Shown piece by piece: positions 1 through 6,771 of a DNA stretch of 9,213 nucleotides (its first letter is position 1; the number at the start of each line of letters is the position of its first letter). The stretch covers positions 1 through 9,213 of the forward strand of contig DASSLR010000094.1 in NCBI GenBank assembly GCA_035689345.1, written 5' to 3'. The DNA comes from CF-118 sp035689345. GTDB taxonomy: Bacteria; Chloroflexota; Dormibacteria; Dormibacterales; Dormibacteraceae. Position numbers and translations under genes: made by a program. The notes under the pieces are model-generated. The model saw only the letters and a program-made list of their open reading frames with translations, had not been told where the DNA came from and ran no database searches.

Positions 1-154
1 CAGCCAGGACGCGTTCAACGCGTGGGTCCAGCAGCAGCTGCAAGCCAAGAATCAGCCGTCGCCGTCACCCTCCGCGTCCCCCTCGCCGTCGCCCTCGCCC
101 TCGGCCTCACCGTCTGCGTCACCATCGGGCTCACCTTCCGCCAGCCCGAGTTAG
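1..154 (+). CDS. coxB: Cytochrome c oxidase subunit II, C-terminal fragment
   Basis: Only the last 50 codons are present, running in from the left edge to a TAG at 152-154. The readable part begins S-Q-D-A-F-N-A-W-V-Q-Q-Q, which matches the closing helix of the periplasmic cupredoxin domain of subunit II (typically 'sqeeFdaWv'). The CuA ligands and membrane helices would lie upstream, outside the window. About 30 residues of almost pure Ser/Pro/Ala follow, in SPSPSAS-like units, an unusual disordered tail for this subunit. Subunit II carries CuA and passes electrons from cytochrome c to subunit I. The gene ends 13 nt before coxA on the same strand, as expected for a cox operon. Identity rests on a short motif plus its position. 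Confidence 0.8.
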   Translation, partial: SQDAFNAWVQQQLQAKNQPSPSPSASPSPSPSPSASPSASPSGSPSASPS

Positions 155-167
155 CATGGAAATGTAG

Positions 168-1838
168 ATGGCGGCGACCACAGTACTGCCTCGCCCGAAG
201 GCCTACGACGACACGTTCTGGAAGCCCATCAGCCTGTGGCTGACCACGACCGACCACAAGCTGATCGGGATCATGTACATGGTCACCGGCATCCTCAGCT
301 TCCTGATCGGTGGCATCTTCGCCCTGATCATTCGACTGCAGCTCTCGCAGCCGAACCTGAAGGTGGTCGACCCCGAGACCTACAACCAGCTGATCTCGGC
401 GCACGGCGTGACGATGATCTTCTTCTTCGTCACGATCTTCCTGACCGGGATCGCGAACTACATGGTCCCGATCATGATCGGCGCCCGTGACATGGCCTTC
501 CCGCGCGTCAACCTGCTCGGGTTCTGGCTCGTGCCGGTGTCGATCATCCTTTACTACAGCGGGTTCTTCACCGGCGGCGCGCTCAACGCCGGCTGGACCG
601 GCTACGCGCCGCTGACCGAGAAGGCGTACCAGTCGCACAGCCTCGGTGTCGACTTCTGGGCGCTGAGCATCATCGTCTGGGCCATCAGCGGCATCATGGC
701 CTCGACCAACTTCCTGACCACGATCGTGGCGCTGCGCGCTCCGGGCATGAAGCTGACCCGGCTACCGCTCTTCGTGTGGGCGCAGATCTCGACCTCGATC
801 CTGCTGCTCGTCGTCGGCGCTCCGCTCGCCGCGGCCATGATCCTGCTCGAGTTCGACCGCCAGCTGGGGACGCAGTTCTTCACGACCGCGGGGCGCCCGG
901 TGCTGTTCCAGCACCTGTTCTGGTTCTTCGGCCACCCCGAGGTCTACATCATGATCCTGCCCGGATTCGGGATGATCTCCGAGGTCATCCCGGTCTTCGC
1001 GCGCAAGCCGATCTTCGGTTACATGTCGATGGTCGCCGCGCTGTTCGGCATCGTCTTTCTCTCCATGACCGTGTGGGCGCACCACATGTTCACGGTCGGC
1101 ATGAACACCTACGTCGAAGGCTTCTTCATGCTCATGACGATGCTCATCGCAGTGCCGACGGGCATCAAGTTCTTCAACTGGATGGCGACCGCATGGTGGG
1201 GATCCATCGACTTCACCGTGCCCATGAAGTTCGCGTTCGGGTTCCTCGCGACGTTCCTCATCGGCGGCATCACCGGCGTCTACCTCGCGTCGGTGCCCGT
1301 GGACACACAGCTCCACCAGTCGTACTACGTGGTGGCCCACCTCCACTACGTGCTCTTCGGAGGCAGCGTCTTCACGATCTTCGCGGGCCTCTACTACTGG
1401 TTCCCCAAGATCACCGGCCGCATGCTCAGCCGCAAGCTCGGCGAGTGGAACTTCTGGACCCTCTTCATCGGGTTCAACGGGACGTTCCTGATCATGCACA
1501 CACTCGGTCTCGAGGGCATGCCGCGGCGCATAGCGACCTACACCAACGAGGCGTGGGCCACGACGAACCTCATCATCACCGTCTCCTCGTTCCTGATCGC
1601 GTTCTCGGTGCTCCTGTTCATCATCAACATCGTCGCGAGCTGGAGAGGCGGAGAGATCGCGGGCGACGACCCGTGGCAGGCGAACACTCTCGAGTGGGCG
1701 ACGACGTCACCGCCGCCGCCTTACAACTTCGAGCGCGTCCCGCCGGTCCGCAGCTTCATGCCCCTACGCGATCTGCGCGAGTCCGGTGAGCTGGAACCGG
1801 AACGCACCGGTGCTCCCGCACCGGCGCCGGCGCACTGA
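168..1838 (+). CDS. coxA: Cytochrome c oxidase subunit I (A-family haem-copper oxidase)
   Basis: Catalytic subunit of the aa3-type terminal oxidase: it reduces O2 to water at the haem a3-CuB centre and pumps protons across the cytoplasmic membrane. The 556-residue protein is of normal length, with about 12 membrane helices. Visible ligands are His79 (SAHGVTM, haem a), His256 and Tyr260 in GHPEVY (CuB and the cross-linked Tyr), His305-His306 in WAHHMF (CuB), and His391/His393 in AHLHYV (haem a3/haem a). Glu258 in HPEVY marks the A1-type D channel, with Asp108 in GARDMAFPR at its entry. Lys334 in PTGIKFFNW is the K-channel lysine. All key residues are present, so an active proton-pumping enzyme is expected. 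The ATG at 168 is preferred because the nearby ATG at 156 meets a stop after two codons; only a weak GGA element precedes it, consistent with coupling to coxB. Confidence 0.97.
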   Translation: MAATTVLPRPKAYDDTFWKPISLWLTTTDHKLIGIMYMVTGILSFLIGGIFALIIRLQLSQPNLKVVDPETYNQLISAHGVTMIFFFVTIFLTGIANYMVPIMIGARDMAFPRVNLLGFWLVPVSIILYYSGFFTGGALNAGWTGYAPLTEKAYQSHSLGVDFWALSIIVWAISGIMASTNFLTTIVALRAPGMKLTRLPLFVWAQISTSILLLVVGAPLAAAMILLEFDRQLGTQFFTTAGRPVLFQHLFWFFGHPEVYIMILPGFGMISEVIPVFARKPIFGYMSMVAALFGIVFLSMTVWAHHMFTVGMNTYVEGFFMLMTMLIAVPTGIKFFNWMATAWWGSIDFTVPMKFAFGFLATFLIGGITGVYLASVPVDTQLHQSYYVVAHLHYVLFGGSVFTIFAGLYYWFPKITGRMLSRKLGEWNFWTLFIGFNGTFLIMHTLGLEGMPRRIATYTNEAWATTNLIITVSSFLIAFSVLLFIINIVASWRGGEIAGDDPWQANTLEWATTSPPPPYNFERVPPVRSFMPLRDLRESGELEPERTGAPAPAPAH

Positions 1839-2023
1839 TGCACGTGTATCTCGCGGGCGAATGGGTGCCGGCGTGGCTCTTCATGAGCCTCACGTTCCTG
1901 GTGGCCGCGATCGGAGTGGTCGGGCTGGGATGGTGGGTGCTGCGCGGCGACGCGCGCAACCGCAGGGCGGAAAGCGTCTTGGACAGCCCGCCCGAACCTG
2001 AGCACACCGAGGCCCACCACTAA
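1838..2023 (+). CDS. Small single-helix membrane protein coupled to coxA
   Basis: A 61-residue protein whose ATG shares its A with the coxA stop (TGATG), so it is probably translated by reinitiation after coxA. It has a short N-terminus (MHVYLAGEWVP), one hydrophobic helix at about residues 12-35 (AWLFMSLTFLVAAIGVVGLG and following), then a charged tail (RGDARNRRAE...) ending in EPEHTEAHH. The basic residues after the helix suggest a cytoplasmic C-terminus. I do not recognise a named family. Its position is that of the small accessory subunits (subunit IV-like) encoded beside subunit I in many bacteria, so a small oxidase subunit or assembly peptide is a reasonable inference. No subunit III gene follows it here. 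Confidence 0.72.
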   Translation: MHVYLAGEWVPAWLFMSLTFLVAAIGVVGLGWWVLRGDARNRRAESVLDSPPEPEHTEAHH

Positions 2024-2048
2024 GCAGGTAGTCCGGGCCGGTTATGCG

Positions 2049-2054
2049 TAAAGT
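2049..2054 (+). promoter_or_regulatory. Candidate -10 box (TAAAGT) of the protease gene
   Basis: TAAAGT fits the TANNNT -10 consensus and is followed by exactly 6 nt (CAGCGC) before an in-frame ATA codon at 2061. The same 6-nt spacing separates the -10-like boxes of the two divergent genes at 3504 and 3553 from their GTG starts. No convincing -35 hexamer is visible. If used, transcription would begin at about the ATA, giving a leaderless mRNA. Confidence 0.35.
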
Positions 2055-2060
2055 CAGCGC

Positions 2061-3245
2061 ATAGCTCTGAACCTCGTAGATCTCCTGATCGTCGGGGCCA
2101 CGGTCGTCGGAGTGGCAAACGGCTTCAGCCGCGGCTTCTGGCTTTCCCTCGCGCAGTACGTCGGCCTGCTCATCGGCGTGGTCGTCGGGGCGGCCGCGGC
2201 GCAGCCGCTGCTCGACTACCTCGGCATCACGAACCCCGTCGCGCGCCCACTCGGCGCCGTGCTGGTTCTGGTCATCGGCGGAAGCCTCGGCTCGAGCGTC
2301 GGGTTCGCCGTGGGCCAGCCGATCCGGCACCGCATCCTCAAGGAACGGGTGCATACGACCACCGACTCGATCGCCGGCGCCGCGCTTTCCGCGGTCGCGG
2401 TGCTGGTGATGTGCTGGTTCCTCGGCCTCAGCTTCTCGCGCGGGCCCAGCCCCGATCTCTCGTACGCCCTCCAGCGCTCGGTCGTGCTGCACGTGCTCGA
2501 TCGCGTGGCCCCGAGGCCGCCCACCTTCCTCGCGCGCGTGCAGGGAATCCTCGCGGGCGTGTCGTTCCCGCCGGTGTTCGACACGCTCGACCCGAACCTG
2601 CCTGGCGCCCTGCCCATCCCCACCAACGTGGACACGCCGGGCATCAAGGCCGCGGCCGGTGTGACCGTGAAGGTGGTCGGCGCGGGCTGCGGCGGCCTGG
2701 TCACGGGCAGCGGTTTTCCCATCGGCAACGGGCTGATCATCACCAACGCCCATGTCGTCTCTGGCACCACCGACCACCGCATCCAGACCTCCGACGGCAC
2801 GATCCTGCCCGCGGCAGTCGTGTACTTCGACCCCGAGGTGGACGTGGCGATCCTGAGGGTGCCCGGCTACGCCGGCCCGGTGCTCACCTTCGCCTCGGCC
2901 GGCCGAGGCACCGAAGGCGCCGTCATCGGCTATCCCGGAGGTGGCCCCGAGAGCGTGCAGCCTGCGGTCGTGGACGGGTCGTTCACGGCCGAGGGCCGCG
3001 ACATCTACAACGCAAACCTCGTGCAGAGGCAGATCTACGTCCTGCAGTCACACGTCCGGCCGGGCAACTCCGGCGGGCCGCTGGTGGACAGAGAGGGCCG
3101 CGTCCTCGGCATGGTCTTCGCGACCTCGGCGAGCCAGCCCGACCAGGCCTACGCGCTGACGGACGATCAGATCCAGAGCGACATCAACCAGGCCAAGCAG
3201 AGCCGCACCGAGGTGAACACGCTGCACTACTCCTGCGCCGCCTGA
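2061..3245 (+). CDS. marP: MarP-like periplasmic serine protease (CvpA domain plus trypsin-like domain)
   Basis: Membrane-anchored protease of the type known in Mycobacterium tuberculosis as MarP (Rv3671c), which acts in the periplasm in acid and oxidative stress survival. Numbered from the GTG at 2112 (377 residues), four hydrophobic segments of a CvpA-like domain occupy about 1-106, with a further one encoded upstream. A linker is followed by a chymotrypsin-fold protease at about 180-365. The triad is visible: His214 (TNAHVVSG), Asp244 (DPEVDVAIL), Ser320 (PGNSGGPL). Cys193 and Cys375 sit where MarP has its regulatory disulfide. Codons upstream of the GTG remain open back to a stop at 2049 and read NLVDLLIVGATVVGVANGF, the standard first CvpA helix. 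The true start is therefore probably ATA 2061 or CTG 2067 rather than GTG 2112. ATA is drawn because it fits the -10 spacing; the start remains uncertain. Confidence 0.88.
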   Translation: MALNLVDLLIVGATVVGVANGFSRGFWLSLAQYVGLLIGVVVGAAAAQPLLDYLGITNPVARPLGAVLVLVIGGSLGSSVGFAVGQPIRHRILKERVHTTTDSIAGAALSAVAVLVMCWFLGLSFSRGPSPDLSYALQRSVVLHVLDRVAPRPPTFLARVQGILAGVSFPPVFDTLDPNLPGALPIPTNVDTPGIKAAAGVTVKVVGAGCGGLVTGSGFPIGNGLIITNAHVVSGTTDHRIQTSDGTILPAAVVYFDPEVDVAILRVPGYAGPVLTFASAGRGTEGAVIGYPGGGPESVQPAVVDGSFTAEGRDIYNANLVQRQIYVLQSHVRPGNSGGPLVDREGRVLGMVFATSASQPDQAYALTDDQIQSDINQAKQSRTEVNTLHYSCAA

Positions 3246-3257
3246 CCGAGACAATTC

Positions 3258-3286
3258 CACGCGTTTGTATACAAACGCGTGTTTTT
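3258..3286 (+). terminator. Perfect 24-bp palindrome followed by T5: probable terminator of marP
   Basis: Positions 3258-3281 are a perfect dyad (half-site CACGCGTTTGTA), 12 nt beyond the marP stop codon. As RNA it would fold into a 10-bp stem with a TATA loop, followed directly by TTTTT at 3282-3286. That is a good intrinsic terminator on the + strand. On the - strand no T-run follows, so it would not obviously terminate the convergent gene. The AT-rich centre and complete symmetry also suit a protein-binding operator; see the related element at 3305-3316. Confidence 0.6.
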
Positions 3287-3304
3287 CGGCCGTTTTTTCG
3301 CGCC

Positions 3305-3316
3305 TTTGTATACAAA
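3305..3316. repeat. Second copy of the TTTGTATACAAA palindrome
   Basis: A perfect 12-bp palindrome that repeats the core of the element at 3258-3281; TTTGTATACAAACG is shared by both. Their centres are 41 bp apart, about four helical turns, so both would lie on the same face of the DNA. T5 (3282-3286) and T6 (3293-3298) tracts lie between them. GTATAC-centred dyads are typical of operators for FCD-type GntR regulators (for example ExuR/UxuR sites), but no such regulator is encoded here. It ends 11 nt before the stop of the convergent gene. Confidence 0.55.
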
Positions 3317-3327
3317 CGATCGGGTGA

Positions 3328-3504
3328 CTAGGGCTTCTTTTCCTCGTCCGGTTTCGCTTCTTCGATGAGCATCACCGGGATCCCGTCCACGATCGGGTAG
3401 ACGACCTTGCAGTTGGGGCAGCGCAGCTTGTCGGGCTCGCGGAACTCGATCTTCGTGTGGCACTTGGGGCAGGCCAGGATCTCGAGCAGCTCTTCCGATA
3501 TCAC
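3328..3504 (-). CDS. Trm112/UPF0434-family zinc-binding small protein
   Basis: A 58-residue protein starting M-I-S-E-E-L-L-E-I-L-A-C-P. It carries Cys12-Pro-Lys-Cys15 and Cys29-Pro-Asn-Cys32, the four-Cys zinc knuckle of the family, followed by the conserved block VVYPIVDGIPVMLIEEA (residues 34-50) and an acidic/Lys-rich tail. This matches bacterial UPF0434 (YcaR-like) proteins, relatives of eukaryotic Trm112, which activates several methyltransferases. The bacterial role is not firmly settled; a partner-activating or zinc-chaperone role is inference. The GTG start is forced, because an in-frame TAA lies three codons upstream. It converges with marP and diverges from the gene at 3553 across 48 bp. 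Confidence 0.92.
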   Translation of the reverse strand: MISEELLEILACPKCHTKIEFREPDKLRCPNCKVVYPIVDGIPVMLIEEAKPDEEKKP

Positions 3505-3510
3505 GCAGGC

Positions 3511-3516
3511 ATATTA
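3511..3516 (-). promoter_or_regulatory. Candidate -10 box (TAATAT) of the Trm112-like gene
   Basis: Read on the - strand, TAATAT ends 6 nt (GCCTGC) before the GTG start at 3504. This close to consensus and at this distance, transcription would begin at the start codon itself, giving a leaderless mRNA. No Shine-Dalgarno fits between box and start. No clear -35 hexamer is seen. Confidence 0.55.
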
Positions 3517-3540
3517 AGCGCGGATCGGCGGGCACATCTC

Positions 3541-3546
3541 TAGACT
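3541..3546 (+). promoter_or_regulatory. Candidate -10 box (TAGACT) of the DUF5671-DUF1684 gene
   Basis: TAGACT matches TANNNT and is followed by 6 nt (GCGCGC) and then the GTG at 3553. The geometry mirrors that of the divergent gene. No Shine-Dalgarno precedes the GTG, so leaderless translation is the simplest reading. Confidence 0.5.
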
Positions 3547-3552
3547 GCGCGC

Positions 3553-5739
3553 GTGATCCTGCGCCGGCTCTACCTCTACCTGGTCAGCGCGGCGTCGCTG
3601 GTCGTGCTCGCGATCGGCCTCACCGGCCTCGGATCGACCGCGCTCATATTCGTATTCAACGACCCGGAGGCCGAGTTCAGCCGCCCGGCCCTCGCCGGCT
3701 TTGCGGCGGCGGTCATCGTCGCCTTCCCCGTCTGGGCGATCCACATGTGGTTCGCGCGGCGCTATGCGCTGCGCGATGCGGCCGAACGAGCGTCGACCAT
3801 CCGCCACCTCTACATCTACTGGGCCTGCCTCGTCTTCGCGATCTTCTTCACGGTCAACCTGAGCAACGCGATCTGGCAGGCGCTGCAGCCGGTGGTCGAC
3901 TCCATCCCGCCGCCCCAGTTCCCGCCTGTGAACCCCTCGCCCACCCCCTCCACGACGTTGCCGGCGACGCAGTCGGCGTGGGGCGCGCTCGTGCTGCTCG
4001 CGATCTGGCTGCTCCACTACCGCATGGCCGCGCGCGATCGCAACGCGGTCGGCGAGAAAGGTCCGTCCGCCACGTTGCGTCGCTGGTACATGTACGCCGC
4101 GCTGCTCATCGGCTTCGTGCTGATGCTGGTCAACGGCGCCTTCGTGCTGCAGCTGCTGTGGGCGAAAGCGCTCAACAGCAACCTCTATCAGTACGACCAG
4201 CTCTCCAGCCCGATCGCGGGCCTGGTCAGCGGCTTCGTCCTCTGGTCGTTCCACGCGCGCGTGGTCGCGACGCGCCACATCGAGGACGACCGCAAGTCGA
4301 CGCTGCGCGCGGTCGAAGGATTCCTCGCCGTCGGTTTCAGCATCGCGCTCGCGCTGTACGGCGGCAGCCAGATCCTGTACTACAGCCTCGCGCGCCTCCT
4401 CGGCGTGGAGAACCCAGGCGGCCTCGGCAACGACATACTCGCCGGACTCGCCGATCCAGGCTCGAAGCTCATCGTGTTCGCGCCGGCGTGGCTGCTGGTG
4501 CGGAGCCGGCTCTCGCGCGATGCGTCGACGGGCGAGGAGAAGCGGCAGGCTTCGATTCGCCGCCTGTACGTCAACCTGGCGTCGCTCGTGTCGATGGGCG
4601 CGATGGCGTTCGGCGCCGGCCAGGTGCTGTGGACGCTGGCCGAACACCTCGAGGCCCCGATCATCGGCGTCAGCGCGTTCGACTGGCGCAGCCCGCTGAG
4701 CCTGGGGATCACGCTCTTCGTCGTCGGCGGCGCCGTCTGGCTGGCGCACTGGCGCCCGGCGCCCGCGACGGAGGAGCGCCAGTCGTTGAGCCGGCGCCTG
4801 TACCTGTGGGCTGCGCTGTTCGGCAGCGTGCTCGCGGGGCTCGGTTTCGCCGTGGCCCTCGTCTACTCGGTGCTGCAGCAGCTGCTCCAGCCGAACCCCC
4901 GGCTCAACGACCCGTCCAACTTCGACTGGGGACACTACCTGGCGGCGCTGTTCGTGGCAGTGGTCGTCGGCCTCTACCACTGGCGCGTGATGCGCGCCGA
5001 CGCGAGGGCTCGGCCGCCCGCGGCGCCGGTGGCGCCGCCTGTGGCGCTCCCCGAACCCATCGCCGCGCTGACGCCCCAGCCGGTCGCTTTCTCCAAAGTC
5101 CAGGAGGCGATCGACCTCGTCGACTGGCGCCGCCGCGTCGGCGACCTGTACCGGCTCCAGGGCGACATCGCGGGCTTCCGGCGCCAGCGCGACGAGCTGT
5201 TCCGGACCCATCCGCAATCGCCGATCGAGCCCGCGGAGCGACCCATCTTTCCCGGCCTGCGCTACTTCGACCACGACCCCACCTATCGCGTCCACGCGCG
5301 CATGGAGCTCGGACCAGGAGACGAGCTGGTCATCGACACCGGCGGCGAGGACGGGTCGATCAAGTACCGCCGCGTTGGCAAGCTGGTGTTCCGGCTGAAC
5401 GGGGAGGAGTGCTCGCTGACCGTGCTCGGCCTCGTCCAGTACGCGAGCGGCCTGTTCGTGCCATTCAAGGACGCGACCTCGGGCCATGAGACCTACGGCG
5501 GCGGCCGCTACCTGTTCGACACGGCCAAGGACACCGACGCGCGCGTGCTCGAGCTCAACGCAGGCTCGTCGGACGTGACCATCGACTTCAACTACGCGTA
5601 CAACCCGTCGTGTGTCTACAGCCCGCTGTGGGCCTGCCCGCTGGCGCCCCCGGAGAACACGTTGACCGTGCCGGTGCGGGCCGGCGAGCGCATGTACGAG
5701 CACCCGGCGACCCCGCCGGCGGAGGGTGGCCCGGTCTAG
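3553..5739 (+). CDS. Multi-spanning membrane protein: six DUF5671-like repeats fused to DUF1684
   Basis: 728 residues. Residues 1-482 are about six tandem units of roughly 70-80 residues. Each opens with an R-R-L-Y-L-Y-like motif (positions 4, 84, 176, 336, 414), holds two hydrophobic helices, and closes with a W..H-like motif (VWAIHMW, IWLLHYR, LWSFHAR, VWLAHWR, LYHWRV). Unit 4 (about 249-320) is degenerate and lacks both the LY and the His. About 12 membrane helices are implied. An Ala/Pro-rich linker (483-515) leads to a soluble domain at about 530-713 with DUF1684 hallmarks: SPIEPAERPIFPGLRYF, LFVPFKDATSGHETYGGGRY, FNYAYNPSCVYSPLWACPL, PPENTLTVPV. DUF1684 is usually a stand-alone protein of unknown function, so the fusion is unusual. 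No reaction can be assigned. The GTG start directly gives a repeat motif (MILRRLYLYL), supporting it. Confidence 0.85.
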   Translation: MILRRLYLYLVSAASLVVLAIGLTGLGSTALIFVFNDPEAEFSRPALAGFAAAVIVAFPVWAIHMWFARRYALRDAAERASTIRHLYIYWACLVFAIFFTVNLSNAIWQALQPVVDSIPPPQFPPVNPSPTPSTTLPATQSAWGALVLLAIWLLHYRMAARDRNAVGEKGPSATLRRWYMYAALLIGFVLMLVNGAFVLQLLWAKALNSNLYQYDQLSSPIAGLVSGFVLWSFHARVVATRHIEDDRKSTLRAVEGFLAVGFSIALALYGGSQILYYSLARLLGVENPGGLGNDILAGLADPGSKLIVFAPAWLLVRSRLSRDASTGEEKRQASIRRLYVNLASLVSMGAMAFGAGQVLWTLAEHLEAPIIGVSAFDWRSPLSLGITLFVVGGAVWLAHWRPAPATEERQSLSRRLYLWAALFGSVLAGLGFAVALVYSVLQQLLQPNPRLNDPSNFDWGHYLAALFVAVVVGLYHWRVMRADARARPPAAPVAPPVALPEPIAALTPQPVAFSKVQEAIDLVDWRRRVGDLYRLQGDIAGFRRQRDELFRTHPQSPIEPAERPIFPGLRYFDHDPTYRVHARMELGPGDELVIDTGGEDGSIKYRRVGKLVFRLNGEECSLTVLGLVQYASGLFVPFKDATSGHETYGGGRYLFDTAKDTDARVLELNAGSSDVTIDFNYAYNPSCVYSPLWACPLAPPENTLTVPVRAGERMYEHPATPPAEGGPV

Positions 5740-5741
5740 GT

Positions 5742-6698
5742 CTAGACCCGCGCCGGCCTGGCGTTCACCAGCTTGATGACCTCGCCCGCTCGCGCGATGG
5801 CCTCGGCTGTCGGAAGGGTCGGGTTGTTGAGGGTGAAGCCTCCGAACCCAGCGTCGACGTAACCCTGCAGCACCTCCGCCGCCTGCGGCGGAGTCACCGC
5901 CTGGATGAAGGGGCGGCGCTGTTCCGGGATGCGCTCCAGCAGCGCCTTGGCTTCGCGCTCGTTCTCGACGATGAGGACGCCGGCGCCGATGGTCAACCGC
6001 ACGCTCGACGGGTCGCGACCGACGGCCGCGCAGTGCTCCTCGAACACGCGCTTCTTGCGCTTCAGGTCTTCGAGGTTGCCGCCGAACCAGTGGCCGATGT
6101 CTCCGTGCTTGGCCAGGATGCGCAGCGTCTTGCGCTCGCCCCCGCCGCCGATGAGGATCTTCGGCCCGCCCGCCTGCACCGGACGCGGAGAGTTGAGGGC
6201 ATTCTCGACGCGATAGTGCTTGCCCTCGAACGACGCCCGCTCCTCCGTGAACATGAGCTTCGCGATCGTCACCGCCTCCTCGAGTCGCTCCATCCGCTCG
6301 GCGATGGGTGGAAAGTCGATGCCGTAGCCCCGGCTTTCGGACTCGTTCCACGCGGCTCCGATGCCGAGGATGGCGCGGCCGCCGGAAATCACGTCGAGCG
6401 TGGTCACCTGCTTGGCGAGAACCGCGGGGTTCCGGTAGACGACCCCGGTGACCAGCGTGCCCAGCTTGACTCTCCTGGTCTCCCGCGCGATCGCGCCGAG
6501 AGTCGTGTAGGCCTCCATCATCGGATCGGTCTCGGGACCGATGCCGCCGATTTGATGGAAGTGGTCCATCACGGTCACGAGGTCGAAGCCGGCGGCCTCG
6601 GCGGCCTTCGCCTGCTCGATCACGCGATCGAACAGAGCTGGGCCTTTGGCGTCGGCAAACGTGAAGTTGGGCACGTGGAATCCGAAGAGCAAGGTCAT
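5742..6698 (-). CDS. LLM-class F420-dependent oxidoreductase
   Basis: 318-residue TIM-barrel protein of the luciferase-like monooxygenase superfamily, probably using coenzyme F420 for hydride transfer; the substrate is unknown. The N-terminus is MTLLFGFHVPNFTF. Family landmarks are VTVMDHFHQIGGIGPETDPM (41-60), RRVKLGTLVTGVVYRNPAVLAKQ (75-97), the cofactor-phosphate region ISGGRAILGIGAAWNESE (104-121), and GGPKILIGGGGERKTL (177-192). These are typical of the TIGR03560-type 'probable F420-dependent oxidoreductase' group. Upstream codons remain open for about 100 residues, but the ATG at 6698 begins exactly at the first barrel strand, and the extension does not look like protein. It converges with the DUF5671-DUF1684 gene (2-nt gap) and diverges from a LysR gene, a common regulator-target layout. 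Confidence 0.9.
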   Translation of the reverse strand: MTLLFGFHVPNFTFADAKGPALFDRVIEQAKAAEAAGFDLVTVMDHFHQIGGIGPETDPMMEAYTTLGAIARETRRVKLGTLVTGVVYRNPAVLAKQVTTLDVISGGRAILGIGAAWNESESRGYGIDFPPIAERMERLEEAVTIAKLMFTEERASFEGKHYRVENALNSPRPVQAGGPKILIGGGGERKTLRILAKHGDIGHWFGGNLEDLKRKKRVFEEHCAAVGRDPSSVRLTIGAGVLIVENEREAKALLERIPEQRRPFIQAVTPPQAAEVLQGYVDAGFGGFTLNNPTLPTAEAIARAGEVIKLVNARPARV

Positions 6699-6706
6699 GG
6701 CTATTG

Positions 6707-6712
6707 AAACTA
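6707..6712 (-). promoter_or_regulatory. Candidate -10 box (TAGTTT) of the oxidoreductase gene
   Basis: On the - strand TAGTTT lies 8 nt (CAATAGCC) before the ATG at 6698. This fits the TANNNT pattern and again puts the likely transcription start at or next to the start codon. There is no Shine-Dalgarno. The -35 is not evident. Confidence 0.4.
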
Positions 6713-6750
6713 CGCCGATCGGGTGCTGCTTCCCGCGGGCTGGCCATAGA

Positions 6751-6756
6751 TAGAAT
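6751..6756 (+). promoter_or_regulatory. Candidate -10 box (TAGAAT) of the LysR gene
   Basis: TAGAAT lies 15 nt before the ATG at 6772, in the 73-bp gap shared with the divergent oxidoreductase. A GAGG at 6766-6769 sits very close to the ATG and could be a weak ribosome site on a short leader. No -35 consensus and no clear T-N11-A LysR dyad was found in the gap. Confidence 0.35.
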
Positions 6757-6771
6757 CGGCTCTCGAGGCGT

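Noticed and set aside
15..638. 207-codon open frame on the - strand
   Set aside because: Antisense to the coxB tail and coxA; polar low-complexity translation with no motif.
762..1499. 245-codon open frame on the - strand inside coxA
   Set aside because: Full overlap with a clear subunit I gene, and a charged low-complexity composition (many R/E/D/H). It is an antisense shadow.
2044..2064. ATG at 2044 as a start for the protease gene
   Set aside because: It is in a different frame and meets a TAG at 2062 after six codons.
5739..5748. GGTCTAGACC palindrome at the convergent stop codons as a bidirectional terminator
   Set aside because: Only 10 bp with no T-tract on either strand. It simply contains the stop codons of the two convergent genes, which are 2 nt apart.
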